From Mesorhizobium australicum (lineage in GTDB: Bacteria; Pseudomonadota; Alphaproteobacteria; Rhizobiales; Rhizobiaceae): 64,000 bases of DNA. Positions 62,884-64,000 of this stretch are shown here, one piece after another. The position numbers were made by a program, and so were the translations under genes. The stretch lies in assembly GCF_900177325.1 (NCBI RefSeq), contig NZ_FXBL01000004.1, positions 4,340,001 through 4,404,000 on the forward strand, given 5' to 3'. The notes beneath the pieces are model-generated. The model was given only the letters and a program-made list of their open reading frames with translations. It did no database searches and was not told the DNA's origin. How positions within the stretch are numbered: position 1 is the first letter of the stretch; each line of letters begins with the position of its first letter.

Positions 62884-64000
62884 GTGAGTCATGCGCATTC
62901 TCGCGCGGCGGCAATCCACGATGCGCCCGCGGAGTCGTCAAACGGAGCGATGCTCAAACTGGCCTTCCTGCTTGTCGGCCCCGAGGCGTTTCGCGCGCGC
63001 TGGTACGTGCTGGCCATTCTCGGCGGCCTCATCATGGCGCTGGCGGCATTGCTCGCCATCGACGCCGTGGATGGTGTGACCGCGGTCACGCAGGAGACGA
63101 TGGGCGGGGTGTTCGTGGTCAACGGCGTGCTCGCCCTCCTGGGGGTGCTGGGCGGCGGCGCGGAAAGTCGGCTGCGCAACCTTACCCTGGCGAAGGCTGC
63201 TGGGCTCATTGTGCTTGGCGGGCTGATCCTGGGATTCCCGTTCAGGACGGACATCGCGCTGGTCGTGCTGTTCAGCCTCACATTCGCTCTCGACGGAGCG
63301 GGGCGCATCACCACCGCCAATCTGGTGCGCTTTTCAGGCTGGCGAATGACCGTCGCGATCGGCATCGCCGAGCTGCTGGTGGCCGTCCTCATACTCACCG
63401 ACTGGCCGCTGCCCGACAACCGCGACATTCCCTTCTGCATCAGCCTGCTGATGGCGCTGACGGGCTGGCTTCTGGTGCGCGTGTCGCTGATGTTCCGAAC
63501 GCTGGAGAGCGAGGCGGCGATCCTGCTGCTGCCCATATTCGGCGGACGCGGCTGGTACGACAATGCGCCGGTGCTGATCGACACGGGCGAGGTCGTGACG
63601 GTCGAAAACCCGATGGTGGTCCATGTCTGGACGCCGGTCGGTTCGGCCTACGAGCCGGAACGACGGCTTCTGGTCGACCGCTACATCGCGGCGGTGGACG
63701 GTAACGGCGTGATCTCCACCGGCCATTCGGCGCTGGAGATGCTGCCGGACGTCTATATCAGCCACTATCCGGCCAATGAGGTGGAGCGCTCCGGCCGCGA
63801 CTTCATCCAGTCGCTGCGCGGCACCGCCGACAACGACCTGCCGGGCCGGTTCCTGCCTTCCTACGCATACGAGCGGGACTGGTGGTGCCCGGCCGATGCC
63901 CATGTGGAGTTACGCAACTTCAATCCGCGCCGGCTGCGGGCTTTCTGGATCGGCTACCGGCAGGACAGCACCTACAACCTGACCAACCGGAACTGCTCGG
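62884..64000 (+). CDS. HdeD-like (DUF308) membrane protein, cut by window end
   Basis: The product begins MLKLAFLLVGPEAFRARWYV from an ATG at 62950, or from a GTG at 62884 with AAGGG six bases upstream; I prefer the GTG because the ATG has GGAG only two bases away. About six hydrophobic helices occupy the first ~220 residues (VLAILGGLIMALAALLAIDA; GWRMTVAIGIAELLVAVLIL), arranged like HdeD-family acid-resistance membrane proteins. A soluble region follows (WYDNAPVLIDTGEVVTVENP) and continues past the window, resembling a papain-like or protease-associated extension that I cannot assign. Confidence 0.75.
   Translation, partial: MSHAHSRAAAIHDAPAESSNGAMLKLAFLLVGPEAFRARWYVLAILGGLIMALAALLAIDAVDGVTAVTQETMGGVFVVNGVLALLGVLGGGAESRLRNLTLAKAAGLIVLGGLILGFPFRTDIALVVLFSLTFALDGAGRITTANLVRFSGWRMTVAIGIAELLVAVLILTDWPLPDNRDIPFCISLLMALTGWLLVRVSLMFRTLESEAAILLLPIFGGRGWYDNAPVLIDTGEVVTVENPMVVHVWTPVGSAYEPERRLLVDRYIAAVDGNGVISTGHSALEMLPDVYISHYPANEVERSGRDFIQSLRGTADNDLPGRFLPSYAYERDWWCPADAHVELRNFNPRRLRAFWIGYRQDSTYNLTNRNCS

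Overview
The window is about 64 kb of GC-rich, tightly packed DNA. It looks like an alphaproteobacterial chromosome or large replicon, most likely order Hyphomicrobiales (Rhizobiales), Mesorhizobium/Phyllobacteriaceae-like. The evidence is the pcaIJ-pcaF genes facing an IclR-type regulator, a long self-palindromic intergenic repeat of the kind common in rhizobia, many ABC importers for small nitrogen compounds, and pervasive ATGA/GTGA gene overlaps. I see no rRNA, tRNA, CRISPR array, phage or transposase.

Layout. (1) 1-2.9 kb: the last steps of the beta-ketoadipate pathway (pcaF partial, pcaJ, pcaI) facing their IclR regulator, with a perfect operator-like palindrome and a 34-bp inverted repeat between them. 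(2) 3.2-6.5 kb: a hypothetical gene and the hexuronate pair uxuA-uxuB. (3) 6.6-10.3 kb: a TPP riboswitch followed by ykoF-ykoE-ykoD-ykoC, an ECF-type thiamine/HMP importer. (4) 10.3-13.1 kb: xylB-xylA. (5) 13.3-17.6 kb: two tandem paralogous small lipoproteins, a TPR protein, a LysE-type exporter, an MBL hydrolase and a sulfite-oxidase-like protein. (6) 17.7-20.6 kb: a solute-binding protein, a DAACS symporter and an Asp/Glu racemase in one unit. (7) 20.7-29.2 kb: an eight-gene leftward operon with a polyamine-type ABC importer, an N-carbamoyl-D-amino-acid hydrolase-like nitrilase, an XRE-cupin regulator, an adenine-deaminase-like enzyme and a D-threonine-aldolase-family PLP enzyme. (8) 29.4-35.8 kb: a nucleoside hydrolase, a DUF3830 protein, a second polyamine-type ABC importer and a LysR regulator.

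The centre of interest is 35.8-61.5 kb. A nine-gene leftward operon runs from an adenosine-deaminase-family enzyme through a BMP-type nucleoside ABC importer and 8-oxoguanine deaminase to a Rieske oxygenase alpha subunit that has lost its Rieske cluster, then another amidohydrolase and guanine deaminase. Diverging from it across one control region with a 19-bp palindrome is an operon encoding an acylphosphatase-like small protein, a stand-alone Rieske ferredoxin-type protein, a GST-like protein, adenine deaminase and a LysR regulator. A third unit encodes a two-subunit TPP-dependent decarboxylase, a GMC oxidoreductase, an amidohydrolase, a second Rieske-less oxygenase, an unusual FAD-molybdenum fusion hydroxylase with its 2Fe-2S subunit, and an aldehyde dehydrogenase.

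I infer a split Rieske oxygenase system, with catalytic domain and Rieske domain on separate chains plus a GST-like partner. It resembles the NdmC/NdmD/NdmE caffeine N7-demethylase complex of Pseudomonas putida CBB5, but sits inside a purine uptake and deamination island. The likely substrates are modified (for example N-methylated or otherwise substituted) purines or related N-heterocycles. This is inference from domain content and gene order.

The right end (61.6-64 kb) holds an RsbV/RsbW-type switch pair, a frameshifted remnant resembling the start of an adenylate cyclase, and the beginning of an HdeD-like membrane protein.
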